A stretch of 64,000 nt of DNA from Bradyrhizobium sp. SRS-191. Its GTDB lineage: Bacteria; Pseudomonadota; Alphaproteobacteria; Rhizobiales; Xanthobacteraceae. A model generated the notes under the pieces. The model had not been told where the DNA came from. It searched no databases and saw only the letters and a list, made by a program, of their open reading frames with translations. The stretch is taken from positions 1 to 64,000 of the forward strand of contig NZ_JANBVS010000013.1 in assembly GCF_024586915.1 (NCBI RefSeq), given 5' to 3'. Below are positions 1-6,284 of the stretch, piece by piece. The position numbers were made by a program, and so were the translations under genes. Numbering within the stretch: the stretch's first letter is position 1; every line of letters starts with the position of its first letter.

Positions 1-306
1 GCGCGCAAGCCCTACGCGGTCGTGCTCAACGGCGCGCCGGCCCGCCGCGACGATGCCGAGAGCCCGATCGTGACGATCGCGCGCGAGGCGCTCGCCAAGT
101 TCAAGGCGCCGGTGTGGGGCGGTCAGATCACCAACCGCGCCGATCTCCTGATGGCGCTGGGGCAGGGCGAAGGCGTGCGCGAATATTATGCGGAAGGCCG
201 CGCGGCGGCCGAGATCGCGCGTCTCTGGGCTGCGATCGAGCGCTCGGTGAGGGCGATCCGCGGCACGGTGTCGGCCAACGGCGCGATGCACAAGCAGGCG
301 GCGTGA
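1..306 (+). CDS. ParA-family ATPase, C-terminal part (5' end outside window)
   Basis: The reading frame is open from the first base, so the N-terminal P-loop half lies upstream of the window. The visible 101 residues have the shape of the C-terminal end of ParA/Soj ATPases: a beta strand ending VVLNGAPARR (the NKxx-like adenine-binding strand), a helix, the stretch VWGGQITNRADLLMALGQG, then GVREYYAEGRAAAEIARLW, which matches the usual G-x-x-E...A-x-E-I/L-x-x-L tail. These proteins bind DNA as ATP dimers and position chromosomes, plasmids or other cargo. Nothing visible says which cargo; no ParB gene is seen downstream. A hairpin terminator follows the stop by about 20 bases. The family call is fairly firm, the specific role unknown. 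Confidence 0.75.
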   Translation, partial: ARKPYAVVLNGAPARRDDAESPIVTIAREALAKFKAPVWGGQITNRADLLMALGQGEGVREYYAEGRAAAEIARLWAAIERSVRAIRGTVSANGAMHKQAA

Positions 307-328
307 TAGCAGCCGATGTGAATCAGGG

Positions 329-354
329 ACGCGCGGGGCCGCCGCGCGTTTTTT
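329..354 (+). terminator. Intrinsic terminator of the ParA-like gene
   Basis: An 8-bp perfect stem (ACGCGCGG with CCGCGCGT), 5-nt loop, followed directly by six T residues, 22 bases after the stop codon of the ParA-like gene. Confidence 0.85.
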
Positions 355-382
355 GCTTGAGAGGCGAGGTTGAGAGGCGAGG

Positions 383-517
383 TCAGGCGACCATCAGCAG
401 ATAGAACGCGATCGCCGGCGTCAGCGTCAGGATCACCGACCAGATCCCGACCGCCCACACGATATCCTCGGTGCTGAATCCCTGATGCTCAGGGAATGGA
501 TGATCCTGAAAAGCCAC
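383..517 (-). CDS. Small single-pass membrane protein, 44 aa
   Basis: A short frame starting with GTG encodes 44 residues. The first 24 residues are polar and acidic with three histidines (FQDHPFPEHQGF), and the last 20 form one clear transmembrane helix ending in LLMVA: the C-terminal segment IWSVILTLTPAIAFYLLMVA is uninterrupted by charge. Upstream is a weak G-rich ribosome-binding site (GCGGGGGC). The layout, a soluble acidic head with a C-terminal anchor, resembles small subunits or assembly partners of membrane complexes, but I do not recognise the family and assign no function. It lies convergent to the ParA-like gene and downstream of the DapA-family gene on the same strand. The frame is short, so coding is inferred from the clean membrane segment. 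Confidence 0.5.
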   Translation of the reverse strand: MAFQDHPFPEHQGFSTEDIVWAVGIWSVILTLTPAIAFYLLMVA

Positions 518-728
518 GACGCCCCCGCGCTCGTTTTGAGGTTTTCAACATCCATAGCGGAATGTCTTTAAAGAGCTGGTTGCCGCGCTCGGCGCATTTG
601 ACCGCGTTTGTTAGCCGCGATTAACCAACGGCCGCCGCGCTCGGCGCGGCGTCCAAAGGCCGGGGCGGCCGACTTGACATCAATCGCCGGACGATCGAGG
701 CAGAGCCGGTGATTGCGCCCGGCCGGGC
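518..728. other. Intergenic region, nothing recognised
   Basis: No convincing gene seen. It contains GC-rich inverted sequences near 633-665 (CGCCGCGCTCGG / CGGCGCGGCG) that may fold but lack a T run. Confidence 0.4.
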
Positions 729-1652
729 TCAGGCGACGCGGCTCCGTGTCGCGGCTGTGCTGCGGCGGTCGATTTCCTGATCCAGCCGTGCGGCGAGCTC
801 GGCGCTGACCTCCACCATCGGCAGCCGCACCTCGGCGCTGGCGATGATGCCGGTCCGCGCCAGCCAGTACTTCGCCGGCGCCGGGCTCGGCTCGGTGAAC
901 AGCAGGCGCGTGAGATCCTCGACCTGCGCCCAGCACGCCGCCGCGGCGTCGGTCCGGCCGGCCCTCGCGTGATCGAGCATGGCCGCAAACGTCTCGGTCT
1001 CCAGATGCGCCGAGAGCAGGATGGCGCCGTCGGCGCCGGCCTGCAGCGCGTCGAAGCTCTGGGCATCCTCGCCCGTGAGGATACGGAAGCCCTGTGGCCG
1101 GCGCGCAATCAGATCGCGCGTCTGCATGCGGTTGGCGCAGCAATCCTTGAGCCCTGCGATGGCCGGATGCTCCGCGAGCCGCAGCAGCGTCTCGTTGTCG
1201 ACGCCGACAGCCGAGCGATAGGGGATGTTGTAGAGCACGATCGGATGCGCCGTGCGCTCAGCCAAAGCGGTGAAGTGCGCCAGCAGCCCGCGTTGCGAGG
1301 GACGCACGTAAGGCGGGCTCGAGATCAGATAGAAGTCGATCGGCCATGACGCCGTTCGATCGAGCGCCTCGATGAGGTCTGATGTCGCCACGCCGCCGAT
1401 GCCGAGACAGATCGGCAGTGTGCGACCGAGCGCCGCGAGTTCGTCGCGGACGGCGCCGACGAGGCGCGCGCGCTCGTCCCACGACAGCGCCAGCCCCTCG
1501 CCTGAGGTCGCGCCGAGCACGAAGCCATCGACCGGCTTGGCGGCATAATGCCGGACGAGATTGCGCAAGGATGCTTCATCCAGCGCGCCGTCGCGAAACG
1601 GCGTGATCAGCGGCAGCCATAGTCCGTGCAGTCGCGTTCGAAGGGGCGTCAT
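729..1652 (-). CDS. dapA: Dihydrodipicolinate synthase family (DapA-like) aldolase
   Basis: The 307-residue product is a class I aldolase of the DapA/NAL family. Visible active-site elements: GATSGE at residues 47-52 (equivalent of the GTTGE loop), YNIPYRS at 141-147 with the catalytic tyrosine Y141 and the carboxylate-binding arginine R146, and GLKD with the Schiff-base lysine K169. These agree with 4-hydroxy-tetrahydrodipicolinate synthase, which condenses pyruvate with aspartate semialdehyde in lysine and diaminopimelate synthesis. The family also contains sugar-acid aldolases, so the substrate is not proven. The ATG at 1652 is chosen because AAGGAG sits 7 bases upstream; the frame stays open further upstream only through the leader hairpin. 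The 5' leader carries an attenuator-like structure with Lys-Lys codons, which supports a lysine-pathway role. Confidence 0.8.
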   Translation of the reverse strand: MTPLRTRLHGLWLPLITPFRDGALDEASLRNLVRHYAAKPVDGFVLGATSGEGLALSWDERARLVGAVRDELAALGRTLPICLGIGGVATSDLIEALDRTASWPIDFYLISSPPYVRPSQRGLLAHFTALAERTAHPIVLYNIPYRSAVGVDNETLLRLAEHPAIAGLKDCCANRMQTRDLIARRPQGFRILTGEDAQSFDALQAGADGAILLSAHLETETFAAMLDHARAGRTDAAAACWAQVEDLTRLLFTEPSPAPAKYWLARTGIIASAEVRLPMVEVSAELAARLDQEIDRRSTAATRSRVA

Positions 1653-1695
1653 GGTCCATCTCCTTGGGGGTGTTGAGGCCGGAGACGGGACACAG

Positions 1696-1723
1696 AAAAA
1701 AGCCCCGTCCTTGCGGCGGGGCT
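1696..1723 (-). terminator. Terminator hairpin in the dapA leader (regions 3:4 of a putative attenuator)
   Basis: On the minus strand, AGCCCCG pairs with CGGGGCT (7 bp, 9-nt loop) and is followed by TTTTTT. It lies only 44 bases upstream of the dapA start codon and on the same strand, so it must be bypassed for dapA expression. Its 5' arm can pair instead with the 3' arm (CGGGGACC) of the upstream hairpin at 1771-1788, the geometry of an attenuator. Confidence 0.7.
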
Positions 1724-1752
1724 GGTGATGCGGCGGTGAACTTGGAAAGATT

Positions 1753-1824
1753 CTAGCGCGCGCGTCCACAGGTCCCCGGCTGGGGACCTTTTTTCGACGA
1801 CAGCTTGGCGTGCGACGTGGACAT
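1753..1824 (-). CDS. Putative 23-aa leader peptide with tandem Lys codons upstream of dapA
   Basis: ATG at 1824, TAG at 1753-1755, 23 codons. The peptide begins MSTSHAKLSSKKGPQPG and has two adjacent AAA codons just before the first arm of the 1771-1788 hairpin. AAA is uncommon in this GC-rich genome (neighbouring genes prefer AAG), so an AAA AAA pair stands out. A ribosome stalled there would cover the first hairpin arm and free the second arm to pair with the terminator's 5' arm. There is no good ribosome-binding site; the start lies at or near the transcription start predicted from the TTGACA at 1854-1859, so it may be leaderless. Coding is inferred from position and structure only. Confidence 0.4.
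   Translation of the reverse strand: MSTSHAKLSSKKGPQPGTCGRAR
1771..1794 (+). terminator. GGTCCCC/GGGGACC hairpin: plus-strand terminator and region 1:2 of the dapA leader
   Basis: A perfect 7-bp stem with 4-nt loop followed by TTTTTT on the plus strand, where it would stop antisense transcription. On the minus strand it lacks a T run and forms the first hairpin of the putative dapA attenuator. Confidence 0.6.
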
Positions 1825-1830
1825 GCGATC

Positions 1831-1859
1831 TACATGCGCTGATGGCGACGCGCTGTCAA
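1831..1859 (-). promoter_or_regulatory. Candidate dapA promoter
   Basis: Minus-strand TTGACA at 1859-1854 is a perfect -35 box. With a 17-base spacer the -10 is CATGTA, poor; shifting gives TAGATC. Transcription would start near 1820-1824, leaving a leader of about 170 bases with two hairpins. Confidence 0.4.
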
Positions 1860-1904
1860 CGTCACGCGGGCGTGATGATGCCCCGTGCGGAAAAATCCAT
1901 GCGC

Positions 1905-1935
1905 AAAAAAATAGCCGGGCCCAATGAGCCCGGCT
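1905..1935 (-). terminator. Intrinsic terminator downstream of lsrB
   Basis: Minus strand: AGCCGGGC / GCCCGGCT 8-bp stem, 7-nt loop, then A and seven T residues. It lies about 170 bases after the lsrB stop and before the dapA promoter. The stretch 1936-2106 between it and lsrB shows no gene. Confidence 0.8.
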
Positions 1936-2106
1936 GGAGGTATGGCCAATGAGGCCGACACAATCACCTTCCAAGAAGGATTCCGAGCGCTTGCGCCACT
2001 GGAGGAGGGGGACAATGCGCAGCGCCAACGCTCAGCACACCAACACTATGGTCCTCGATGCGGCCCTGCAGCAAGCAGGTGCACCGCATGTCAGACATGC
2101 ACAATC

Positions 2107-3000
2107 TCAAGCCGGCCAGCGCTGCGCTTTGCTCACGACAAAGTCACGGAACACTTGGACGCGCGCGACCGTCTTCAATTCCTCAGGGTAGACGAAGTAG
2201 GTGTCGAGCTGGATCGAGTCCGATTCACCAAACAGCTGCACGAGCCGGCTGTTCTCTTCGACCAGATAGTCGGGCAGCGCGGCGATGCCGAGCCCTTGCT
2301 GGCAGGCGCGCACCAGGCCGAGGATGTTGTTGACGCGGAAATACGCCTCGCGCGGACCGGAGCCGTTGCGGCCGGCATCGACCAGCCAGCTGCGGTTCTG
2401 CAGATGCGGCGCGACCTGGCCGTCGGCCAGCATGATGATGCGGTGATCGTCGAGCTCGTCGAGGGTGCGCGGCGTGCCGAAGCGCTTCACATATTCCGGC
2501 GAGCAATAAGCGTGGAAGCTGATCGCGAACAGCTTGCGCTGGATCAGGTCAGGCTGGGTCGGCTTGCGCGTGCGGATCGCGACGTCGGCCTCGCGCATCG
2601 ACAGATCGAGCTCTTCGTCGGTGACGATCAGCGAGATCCGGATCTCCGGATACATCGCGGTGAACTCGCCGAGCCGCGGGATCAGCCAGTTGATGCCGAC
2701 GCCCGGAGTCGTGGTGATCTTCAGGTCGCCGCTGGGACGTTCGCGGCTGTCGGTCAGCTTGGCGCGCGCGGCCTGCAATTGCATGAAGACGTCGTGCGCC
2801 GTGCGGAACAGCAGGTCGCCCTGCTCGGTGAGGATCAGGCCGCGGGCGTGGCGATGAAACAGCGAGACCGCCAGCTCCTGTTCGAGCGCACTCACCTGGC
2901 GCGACACTGCCGATTGCGACAGCCCGAGCTGCTCCCCGGCATGCGTGAAGCTGCCAGCTTCCGCCGCTGCGTGAAACACCTTCAGTTTGTCCCAATCCAT
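2107..3000 (-). CDS. lsrB: LysR-family regulator, LsrB/VtlR type
   Basis: The 297-residue protein is a full-length LysR regulator: N-terminal winged helix-turn-helix (residues 1-60, with GSFTHAGEQLGLSQSAVSRQ as the recognition region) and a periplasmic-binding-like effector domain from about 90. The position immediately downstream of trxB on the same strand is that of lsrB in Sinorhizobium and vtlR in Brucella, where the protein controls redox stress, envelope and small-RNA genes. Two cysteines in the effector domain (C166 and C233) are candidates for the redox sensing described for LsrB. The ATG at 3000 is chosen because the protein then starts at the canonical MDWDKLKVF and GGGATGGA lies upstream; an upstream ATG at 3030 is possible. 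A terminator follows downstream. Identification rests on sequence type plus synteny. Confidence 0.8.
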   Translation of the reverse strand: MDWDKLKVFHAAAEAGSFTHAGEQLGLSQSAVSRQVSALEQELAVSLFHRHARGLILTEQGDLLFRTAHDVFMQLQAARAKLTDSRERPSGDLKITTTPGVGINWLIPRLGEFTAMYPEIRISLIVTDEELDLSMREADVAIRTRKPTQPDLIQRKLFAISFHAYCSPEYVKRFGTPRTLDELDDHRIIMLADGQVAPHLQNRSWLVDAGRNGSGPREAYFRVNNILGLVRACQQGLGIAALPDYLVEENSRLVQLFGESDSIQLDTYFVYPEELKTVARVQVFRDFVVSKAQRWPA

Positions 3001-3037
3001 ATCCGTAAATCCATCCCGTGATCGTGGCATCGTCAGT

Positions 3038-4003
3038 TCATTCTGCAGCGGCGCGTTCGCTCGCGGTGTGGGCGAGGAAGCGTTCAGCCTCGAGGGCCGC
3101 CATGCAGCCCATGCCGGCGGCGGTGATCGCCTGCCGATAGGTTTCGTCGGCGACGTCGCCGGCCGCGAACACGCCGGGCACGGAGGTCGCGGTCGAGCCG
3201 GGCACCACCTCGACATAGCCGGACGGCTTCAGCTTCAGCTGGCCCGCGACGAGCTCCGTCGCCGGCGCATGGCCGATCGCGACGAACACGCCATCGGCGG
3301 GCAGCTCGGTGACGGCGCCGGTCTTCACGTTCTTGAGCCGGACGTGAGTCACCTTCGAAGGCGAGCTCGCGCCGCAGATCTCGTCGAGCGCGCTGTCCCA
3401 CACCACCTTGATCTTGGGATGCTTGAACAGCCGCTCCTGCAGGATGCGCTCGGCGCGGAAATGATCGCGCCGGTGCACGACTGTGACGGTGGAGGCGAAA
3501 TTGGTCAGGAACAGCGCTTCCTCGACGGCGGTGTTGCCGCCACCGACGACGATGACCTCCTTGCCGCGATAGAAGAAGCCGTCGCAGGTCGCGCAGGCCG
3601 AGACGCCGAAGCCCTTGAACGTCTCCTCCGACGGCAGCCCGAGCCAGCGCGCCTGAGCGCCGGTCGCCAGGATGACGGTTTCGGCGAGATAGACGTCGCC
3701 GGAATCGCAGGTCAGGCGGAACGGACGCTGGCCGAGCTCGAGCTTGGTGACCAGATCGGTCCTGATCTGGGCGCCGACGTGAGTGGCCTGCTTCTCCATC
3801 TGCTCCATCAGCCAGGGGCCCTGGATGACGTCGGCGAAGCCTGGGTAATTCTCGACGTCCGTCGTGATGGTGAGCTGGCCGCCCGGCTGAATGCCTTGGA
3901 TCAGCACCGGCTCAAGCATGGCCCGTGCCGCGTAGATCGCCGCGGTATAGCCGGCTGGGCCGGAACCGATGATGACGACTTTGGCATGGATCGGAGCTTG
4001 CAT
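3038..4003 (-). CDS. trxB: Thioredoxin-disulfide reductase
   Basis: The 321-residue flavoprotein reduces thioredoxin with NADPH in the cytoplasm. It shows the FAD-binding GSGPAGYTAAIYAAR near the N terminus, the redox-active CATC motif in ACATCDGFFYRGK, the NADPH-binding GGGNTAVEEA directly after it, and the C-terminal FAD motif FAAGDVAD. Length and order match low-molecular-weight bacterial TrxB. It is followed 37 bases later by lsrB, probably in one transcript, so the regulator and the redox enzyme would be co-expressed. Upstream it diverges from the Lrp gene. No defect seen. Confidence 0.96.
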   Translation of the reverse strand: MQAPIHAKVVIIGSGPAGYTAAIYAARAMLEPVLIQGIQPGGQLTITTDVENYPGFADVIQGPWLMEQMEKQATHVGAQIRTDLVTKLELGQRPFRLTCDSGDVYLAETVILATGAQARWLGLPSEETFKGFGVSACATCDGFFYRGKEVIVVGGGNTAVEEALFLTNFASTVTVVHRRDHFRAERILQERLFKHPKIKVVWDSALDEICGASSPSKVTHVRLKNVKTGAVTELPADGVFVAIGHAPATELVAGQLKLKPSGYVEVVPGSTATSVPGVFAAGDVADETYRQAITAAGMGCMAALEAERFLAHTASERAAAE

Positions 4004-4285
4004 GACGACGAGAACTCGCTGGAAAGGGGTAGATTGACGACGCAGCGAGCGGATTGCGTAGGAGAAACGCCCCGAAGCCCCATCGAAAATGTCAAATCCA
4101 AGTCTAAGCCATCTGGCAAGCTATGCAAGAATTGCAACGCATCTCGGCGAATTTTCCCTTCACGAGCCGGTCAACAGGGGAAATCTAGAGTAATAAAATT
4201 GCGCAAATTGATCGGCTTGCGCTAAGAGATTGCCTTCCGCCCGGGGGCCCGCCTCCCGCCTGTTCCCGCCAGCCCCCAATCCCCC
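4004..4285. promoter_or_regulatory. Divergent trxB/lrp promoter region with palindrome
   Basis: A 282-base AT-richer spacer between the two divergent genes. At 4197-4209 it has AATTGCGCAAATT, whose core ATTGCGCAA(A)T is nearly palindromic and AT-flanked, a possible Lrp-type operator. No exact promoter boxes could be assigned. Confidence 0.4.
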
Positions 4286-4765
4286 GTGACCAAGAATCTC
4301 GACGACATCGATCTCAAAATCCTGAGCGAAATTCAGGCCGACGGCAGGATTACCAATGTGGAATTGGCCAAGCGGGTCGGCATCTCGCCGCCACCCTGCC
4401 TGCGGCGGGTCAGGACGCTGGAGGAAGAGGGCTACATCACCGGCTATCGAGGCCTGCTCGATCCGCGCAAGCTCGGCTTCGATGTCACCGTGTTTGCCGC
4501 GGTGCATCTGTCGAGCCAGGCGGATTCGGACCTGAAGGCGTTCGAGGAGTTCGTCCGCGCGGAGCCGCTGGTGCGGGAGTGCTGGATGCTGTCCGGCGAG
4601 GTGGATTTCATCCTGAAATGCGTGGCGCCTGACATGGCGACGTTCCAGGAGTTCGTCACGCACCTGACGGCAGCGCCTCACGTGCGCAACGTGCGCACCT
4701 CACTGGTGCTGCACAATTCGAAATACGAGGCGGCGGTGCCGCTCGAGGTCAAGGGACGGACCTAA
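4286..4765 (+). CDS. Lrp/AsnC-family transcriptional regulator
   Basis: The 159-residue protein has the family layout: N-terminal helix-turn-helix (DDIDLKILSEIQADGRITNVELAKRVGIS, split here as residues 6-34) with the PPPCLRRVRTLEEEGYI recognition segment, then a C-terminal RAM/ligand domain (about 70-150). Lrp family proteins bind amino acids and act as octameric activators or repressors. The start is a GTG at 4286; upstream is C-rich without a ribosome-binding site, so the message may be leaderless or the start may be misplaced, but there is no better in-frame candidate. It diverges from trxB. The ligand and targets are unknown; the gene is single and not next to an amino acid pathway gene. 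Confidence 0.85.
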   Translation: MTKNLDDIDLKILSEIQADGRITNVELAKRVGISPPPCLRRVRTLEEEGYITGYRGLLDPRKLGFDVTVFAAVHLSSQADSDLKAFEEFVRAEPLVRECWMLSGEVDFILKCVAPDMATFQEFVTHLTAAPHVRNVRTSLVLHNSKYEAAVPLEVKGRT

Positions 4766-4775
4766 GCCCCAGGCG

Positions 4776-4878
4776 TCATTCCAGGGCAGCCCCGAAAGGG
4801 GCTGAACCCGGAATTTCGAGATGGCGTCTGTAAGCTCTGGATTCCGGGTTCGATGCTGCGCATCGCCCCGGAATGACA
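4776..4878. repeat. Palindromic intergenic repeat, family A (CATTCC...GGAATG)
   Basis: Starts CGTCATTCCAGGGC and ends GCCCCGGAATGAC, with inner arms GAACCCGGAAT and ATTCCGGGTTC. The same pattern recurs at 27824-27969 and, in shorter form, at 30271-30310, 34977-35010 and 44824-44910. Confidence 0.75.
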
Positions 4879-4895
4879 ATCGAGAGAGAGCGAGC

Positions 4896-5300
4896 TCAGC
4901 TCTTCTTGCGCAGCAGCGCGTCGAGGCTGATCGGGCCGCCGCCGGCCGTCGCCAGATACAGACACGAGAAGCAGAAGGCGATCGCCGCGGTGCCGTTGTT
5001 CAACAGCGGCAACCACACCGGCTCGCCGGTCTTGAACATGTGGCCGAGGAAATACGCGAACGCCATCTGGCCGGAGAGGATGAACGCGACCGGGCGCGTG
5101 AGCAGGCCGACCATCAGCAGGGCGCCGAGCACGAGCTCGATCATGCCGGCCGCGTAGATCAGCGGCGGGATGTTGGCGAAATACGGGATCACCGGAAACT
5201 TGAAGATCTTCGCCACGCCGTACTGAAACAGCAAAAGGCCGGTGACGAAGCGAAACAGGCTGAGCACAGCCGGTTGCCATTTCGAGAGCATCTGCTCCAT
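4896..5300 (-). CDS. DoxX-family membrane protein
   Basis: The 134-residue protein has four predicted membrane segments (about residues 12-27, 45-68, 74-92 and 104-122) and the DoxX-like pattern of LFRFVTGLLLFQYGVAKIF followed by a second helix IYAAGMIELVLGALLMVGLL. DoxX proteins are small quinol-oxidase-associated or redox-associated membrane proteins; in most bacteria the role is not defined. The ATG at 5300 follows GGGGGAT. It is followed by repeat family A and lies alone between lrp and greA. The family call is good; no specific function is claimed. Confidence 0.8.
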   Translation of the reverse strand: MEQMLSKWQPAVLSLFRFVTGLLLFQYGVAKIFKFPVIPYFANIPPLIYAAGMIELVLGALLMVGLLTRPVAFILSGQMAFAYFLGHMFKTGEPVWLPLLNNGTAAIAFCFSCLYLATAGGGPISLDALLRKKS

Positions 5301-5507
5301 GTCTGATCATCCCCCAATCAAAGCTATCATGATGTCACGAGCGCCGCACCGGTCCGAGCGGCACCGTTCGCCCTTCCTGCACTAGCTCATTACGTAAACC
5401 CCGTCACCGCCGCGTCTCTTCCGGTCCCGATGAATTGACCGTGTGCTGCTGGACGGCATAGGGCGGGGAGTGAGGCCGGCGCGCCGCCCTCCTGTTGAAC
5501 GAGACCC
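5301..5507. other. Intergenic region, nothing recognised
   Basis: Spacer upstream of the DoxX gene and beyond the greA terminator. It holds the DoxX ribosome-binding site; no gene or clear promoter is seen. Confidence 0.4.
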
Positions 5508-5544
5508 GCAAAACGAGAAAGGGCTGCGCCTTCGCGCAGCCCTT
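5508..5544 (-). terminator. Intrinsic terminator of greA
   Basis: Minus strand: an 11-bp perfect stem (AAGGGCTGCGC / GCGCAGCCCTT) with a GAAG tetraloop, followed by a T-rich tail (TTTCTCGTTTT), about 35 bases after the greA stop. Confidence 0.85.
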
Positions 5545-5577
5545 GTTTGGTTCAGATCCTGGTGAGGGCGACCGACG

Positions 5578-6054
5578 TCAGCGCCACTCGACCTTCTCGA
5601 TCTCGTAGGACTTGGCGCCGCCAGGCGCCATCACCTCGACGGTGGTCCCCATCTTCTTGCCGATCAGCGCGCGCGCCAGCGGCGAGGTGATCGAGATCTT
5701 GCCCTTCTTGGCGTCGGCCTCGACTTCGCCGACGATCTGCCAGACCGTCTTCTTCTCGGTGTCCTCGTCGATCAGGGTCACGGTCGCGCCGAACTTGATC
5801 GTGTCGCCGGAGAGCTTGGCCACGTCGATGATGTCGGCGCGCGCCAGCTTGTCCTCGAGCTCGGCGATGCGGCCCTCGTTGTGCGACTGCTCTTCCTTGG
5901 CGGCGTGATACTCCGCATTCTCCGAGAGATCGCCATGCGAGCGCGCTTCGGCGATGTGCTCGATGATGCGCGGGCGGTCCACCGACTGGCGCTGCTTCAG
6001 CTCGACCTCCAGTGCGGCATAGCCACCCGCGGTCATCGGAACCTTTTCCACCAT
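5578..6054 (-). CDS. greA: Transcription elongation factor GreA
   Basis: The 158-residue protein stimulates RNA polymerase to cleave backtracked transcripts. It has the N-terminal coiled coil (about residues 10-75) with the acidic tip AEARSHGDLSENAEYHAAKEEQ, split by the catalytic D and E residues of the GDLSENAEY motif, and the C-terminal FKBP-like domain containing VGEVEADAKKGKISITSPLA. The ATG at 6054 is chosen because it follows GAAGGACGAGAAGAG and gives the standard GreA length; the frame is open further upstream but that part has no GreA similarity. A strong terminator follows. It is the last gene after carB on this strand, with a 230-base spacer. Confidence 0.96.
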   Translation of the reverse strand: MVEKVPMTAGGYAALEVELKQRQSVDRPRIIEHIAEARSHGDLSENAEYHAAKEEQSHNEGRIAELEDKLARADIIDVAKLSGDTIKFGATVTLIDEDTEKKTVWQIVGEVEADAKKGKISITSPLARALIGKKMGTTVEVMAPGGAKSYEIEKVEWR

Positions 6055-6284
6055 CTCTTCTCGTCCTTCAGCCGTGCGGGCAACGGCGCGCACGATCAGC
6101 ATCTTCAGAATCAGAATAGGCCTTTGCGGCTCAAAGCAAAGCCCGAAAGCCAAAGCCGGAAAGTCCCGTCAGTCCGCCCCGTCAAAGGCCGGACCAACAT
6201 CGAACGGGGCGGCGAGTTCCTGCGGAGAGGCTTTATTGCCGATTGTTGCCAATCGCTTAGCGGGCTCTCGCCCGCGCCACGCGA
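6055..6284. other. greA promoter region / carB 3' spacer, nothing specific
   Basis: 230 bases between carB and greA on the same strand. A GC-rich inverted sequence (GCGGGCTCTCGCCCGC, 6257-6272) just after carB may be its terminator but has no T run. Confidence 0.35.
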
